The position numbers were made by a program, and so were the translations under genes. A stretch of DNA of 64,000 nt, taken from the NCBI GenBank assembly GCA_051883095.1, contig JBJETB010000090.1, forward strand, positions 45,723-109,722, read 5' to 3'. The first letter of the stretch is position 1. Every line of letters begins with the position of its first letter. The notes below the pieces were generated by a model. That model was not told where the DNA came from and searched no databases. It was given only the letters and a program-made list of their open reading frames with translations. This DNA is from SUG1106 sp051883095 (lineage in GTDB: Bacteria > Bacillota > Clostridia > Peptostreptococcales > Anaerovoracaceae). Shown here in pieces: positions 61,505 to 64,000 of this stretch.

Positions 61505-62331
61505 CTACAGTTTTGCTATTTCTTCTACAGAAAGCCCGGTATACTTACCAATGCGTTCTACAGGTTCTCTATCCGCTTTCATAGCGTAAGCCAGCCTTCG
61601 TGCAGCTTCCAATTCGCCCTCGGCGCGGCCCTGTTCCAAGCCCTGTTCGTAGTTTCTATCCATCAGTTCCTGCAATGTCATATGCCTGCGCCTCCATTCG
61701 TCGGTGTTGAATCTACTCACCTGTCTGTCAATGTCCTCCACCAGCGCATCTCCTGAGCACTTTGTCGGGTCGTTAATGTACTCAAAGAGAGCTTTCAAAG
61801 GCTGAGGCACCTTTTCCGATGAGCAAGCAGTATTTAATATTATACTATATGCTTCATCACCAAATTGCAAGCAGTTTTGTCTGTCAAATTTTTCAAAATA
61901 GTATACAGGCAGGTCTGCACCGATATAATCATATGTGCAGATGAAAATGACATAGGAGCGTGGCAACTCTTTGTATTTATGTCCTTCATTTAGAAAGTCC
62001 AGATCCATATTTGCCTGATAGTATCGTGAACGTTTGGCTATATGGTCACCAGTGTAGGTCTGAAGCTCGATTTCCGCCCAAGCATTGTCCGACTTTATGA
62101 AAGCATCCAGACGCACACCATGGGCCCCTAAGGGGAACTTGATGGACTTCTGGACTTCTGGGTTTCCACGTATAAATCATCTTCTGCACTTTCAATACGG
62201 ATTTCGCCAAACTTTTCATCCGGCAGGATTCTCTCAAGAAGCTGTCTGCAGATATTTTCGTCCCTTACAACCAAGGAAAACATCAAATCATCGGTAAATG
62301 GAATTCTTTCGTTTTGCTTATATTTTGTCAT
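61505..62331 (-). pseudogene. Rpn/PDDEXK-type nuclease gene broken by an 8-bp tandem duplication
   Basis: Two pieces: the N-terminal frame from 62331 ends at 62128, and the remainder (RLDAFIKSDNAWAEIELQTYTGDHIA...) is in another frame. The sequence TGGACTTC is duplicated in tandem at 62143-62158. Deleting one copy restores one open frame reading ...VETQKSIKFPLGAHGVRLDAF..., giving a 272-residue protein. The pattern RLDxxxx...AEIELQ is the catalytic core of PD-(D/E)XK Rpn-like recombination nucleases. A C-terminal region with QGLEQGRAEGELEAARRLA is also typical. Slippage could also make the gene reversible. Confidence 0.85.
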
Positions 62332-62479
62332 TGATAACCTCCTGCAAATCCAATAAGCGGTTGGTAATTTATTGTAGGAGAATATTACAGCGTCAAAATA
62401 TGCCCGTCAATGTATTTTGAAAAAAAGTGCAAATCCTGGTCGTTTTTTGTATGCTTTTGGACGTTTTTTGTATTTGAAA

Positions 62480-62695
62480 CTATTCCACCGGCGTAAATCT
62501 TTTATATACTTTTCCGTCTCTTTCAACAGTTTCGTTCCACATGGATGCAGGTCTCACCCACAGGCCACCCTCGCCATAAAGCTGCCTGTAGACCACCATA
62601 GGCTCCAGACTCTCAGAATGAGTTGCCACACCTATCACTTCATATTCTTTGCCCTTGAAATGGCGGTATTTCCCCGGTTTGATGTCGTAATCCAT
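62480..62695 (-). CDS. DUF1653 protein
   Basis: A 71-residue protein with the family sequence PGKYRHFKGKEYEVIGVATHSE, MVVYRQLYG and LWVRPASMWNE. Single-domain DUF1653 proteins are small soluble proteins of unknown function. It starts close to the left end of the IS110-family element, so its native promoter may have been displaced. Confidence 0.88.
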   Translation of the reverse strand: MDYDIKPGKYRHFKGKEYEVIGVATHSESLEPMVVYRQLYGEGGLWVRPASMWNETVERDGKVYKRFTPVE

Positions 62696-62699
62696 ACTT

Positions 62700-62946
62700 A
62701 TTTTCCTTGTATTATAGAGTAGTAGTTTTTAGTGTCCCTCTCCAAGGACATATGCTACACTGTAGAGGATGCTGTGGATTGGTTTTTTTCCCCTACCGCA
62801 CGACGGTTCCAGAAAGGCTCCAACCACAGCCCTTTACAGAATTGTTAATCAGTTAGATACCGCCAGACGGTTTATGTAGAACAAGGTTACAAGCGTAAAG
62901 TGTCCTGTGGAATCAGCATCAAATAAACATATTCGGAGGTATCGTT
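62700..62946 (+). ncRNA. Left non-coding end of IS110-family element, candidate bridge RNA region
   Basis: About 250 bp without a gene precede the transposase. Small inversions are visible, such as GTCC-CTCTCCA-AGGAC near 62732. In IS110-group elements (as opposed to IS1111) the 5' non-coding end is known to encode the bridge RNA, which carries target- and donor-binding loops. Exact ends cannot be placed, because the other end of the element is outside the window. Confidence 0.45.
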
Positions 62947-64000
62947 ATGATTTGTGTAGGTATCGATGTCGCCAAGGACAAGCACGACTGTTTTATCCTC
63001 AGCTCAGAAGGCGAAGTCTTGGCAGATGTATTCACCATCCCAAACAATGCAGAAGGCTTTGACACCCTTTTGCAAACCATTCGCCACTGCACTCGTCCGG
63101 CGGAAAAAATAAAAGTAGGACTTGAGGCTACCGGACATTACAGCTACAACATTCTCGGATTTTTGCTTAACAAAGGCCTGCCAACCTACGTTATCAATCC
63201 GCTGCACACCAATCTCTACCGGAAAAGTCTGAGCCTTCGCAAAACCAAGACTGACCGGGTCGATGCGCGAACCATTGCAACTATGCTCATGTCTGATGTG
63301 GACCTCAAGTCCTACACAGACACATCATATCACAACGAAGAGCTAAAGTCACTAACAAGATACAGATTTGACAAAGTTCGTGAGCGAGCAAAGCTGAAAA
63401 CATCCATTTCCAGATTGGCCTGCATCCTCTTCCCAGAGCTGGAAAAGTTGGTTCCTACCCTCCATATGGCATCTGTTTACGCACTTCTCAGCGAATTTCC
63501 GGGTGCGAAGCAGATTGCTTCCGCTCATCTGACACGGCTGACAAATCTCCTGCACGAGGCATCCAAGGGCCGCTATGGACGGGAGAAGGCTATAGAAATT
63601 CGGGACGCTGCCAGAAATTCCATTGGCTCTGCCATGCCTGCCAAGTCTCTGGAGCTGAAGCATACCATCCGGCTCATTGGGGAACTGGATGCGGAGATCG
63701 AAGAAATTGAGAAAGAAATCAATTCCATAATGGACGCAGTCCATTCTCCTATTACTACAATTCCCGGCATCGGCAACCGTATGGGTGCCATGATCCTAGC
63801 GGAGGTCGGCGACTTCTCTAACTTTGATTCCCCAGACAAGATTCTGGCTTATGCCGGTCTGTCACCTTCAACCTACCAGTCAGGGCAGCTTACCAACTGC
63901 TATTCCCACATGGAGAAGCGAGGCTCCAGATACCTGCGCTATGCTATTTTCAACGCCACCAAATATGTCTGTATCCATGATCCAACCTTTGCCTCCTACC
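62947..64000 (+). mobile_element. IS110-family transposase, cut by window edge
   Basis: At least 351 residues run open to the last base. The N-terminal DEDD/RuvC-like domain starts MICVGIDVAKDKHDC, with LEATGHYSYN and KTDRVDARTIA. A coiled region follows. The C-terminal transposase_20 domain has TTIPGIGNRMGAMILAEVGD and AGLSPSTYQSGQ with the Ser nucleophile, then the typical SRYLRYAIFNAT. GGAGG precedes the ATG. No frameshift is seen, so it may be active. Confidence 0.93.

Noticed and set aside
1..64000. tRNA or rRNA genes
   Set aside because: I saw no cloverleaf-like clusters with TTCRA arms or rRNA-like stretches in the gaps; most gaps are too short.

Overview
The window looks like an ordinary chromosome segment of an anaerobic, fermentative Firmicute of the class Clostridia. 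The reasons are the [FeFe]-hydrogenase, pyruvate phosphate dikinase, the Clostridia-type priA-def-fmt-yugP-rsmB-stp-prkC-rsgA-rpe gene order, the DUF4179 anti-sigma factor, the RocR/PrdR-like sigma-54 activator and TGA used as stop. A peptide- or amino-acid-fermenting lineage of the Anaerovoracaceae / Peptostreptococcales type is plausible, but this is a guess from gene content. Most genes lie on the minus strand.

Layout. 1-3.8 kb: pgk (cut by the window edge), gap, rpoN and trmL. 3.9-5.3 kb: an ACT-less homoserine dehydrogenase and a SEC-C protein. 5.7-9.3 kb: the ruvC-ruvA-ruvB-queA cluster with a candidate SOS box. 9.4-11.5 kb: argR-recN. 11.6-15.2 kb: a [FeFe]-hydrogenase with a NuoF/GltD-like flavoprotein partner. 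15.2-22.6 kb: a DMT exporter, holA, comEC and a large class A PBP. 22.8-26.5 kb: a second GAPDH and ppdK. 26.7-41.4 kb: a visibly more AT-rich accessory block (aminotransferase, KDPG aldolase-VOC fusion, sugar kinase, DapA-like lyase, DUF885-like metalloprotein, branched-chain-type ABC transporter, guanidino-group hydrolase, RocR-like activator, MATE pump, proC). 41.7-51.2 kb: the housekeeping cluster rpe to priA. 51.3-54.1 kb: asnA, queH and a radical SAM protein. 54.3-60.3 kb: an ECF sigma/anti-sigma pair, MgtC, and a membrane-anchored cohesin protein next to a dockerin-bearing glucosaminidase. 60.4-64 kb: tdk, a small membrane protein, a frameshifted Rpn-type nuclease gene, a DUF1653 gene and the left part of an IS110-family element.

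How the genes connect. The accessory block appears to be a sigma-54 regulon. Excellent -24/-12 promoters lie ahead of the guanidino-hydrolase/transporter operon and ahead of proC-MATE-activator, and rpoN itself is in the window. The block would import and degrade an unidentified nitrogenous substrate and feed it into KDG/KDPG aldolase chemistry.

The most unusual signal is non-coding. Three intergenic arrays (5393-5654, 7851-8105, 54065-54333) each hold four long-armed palindromes. Their start-to-start spacing is 83-62-83, 83-52-83 and 83-62-83 bp. Two arrays share one palindrome sequence and the third uses an unrelated one, yet the geometry is the same and each array is two-fold symmetric. 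I do not recognise this element.
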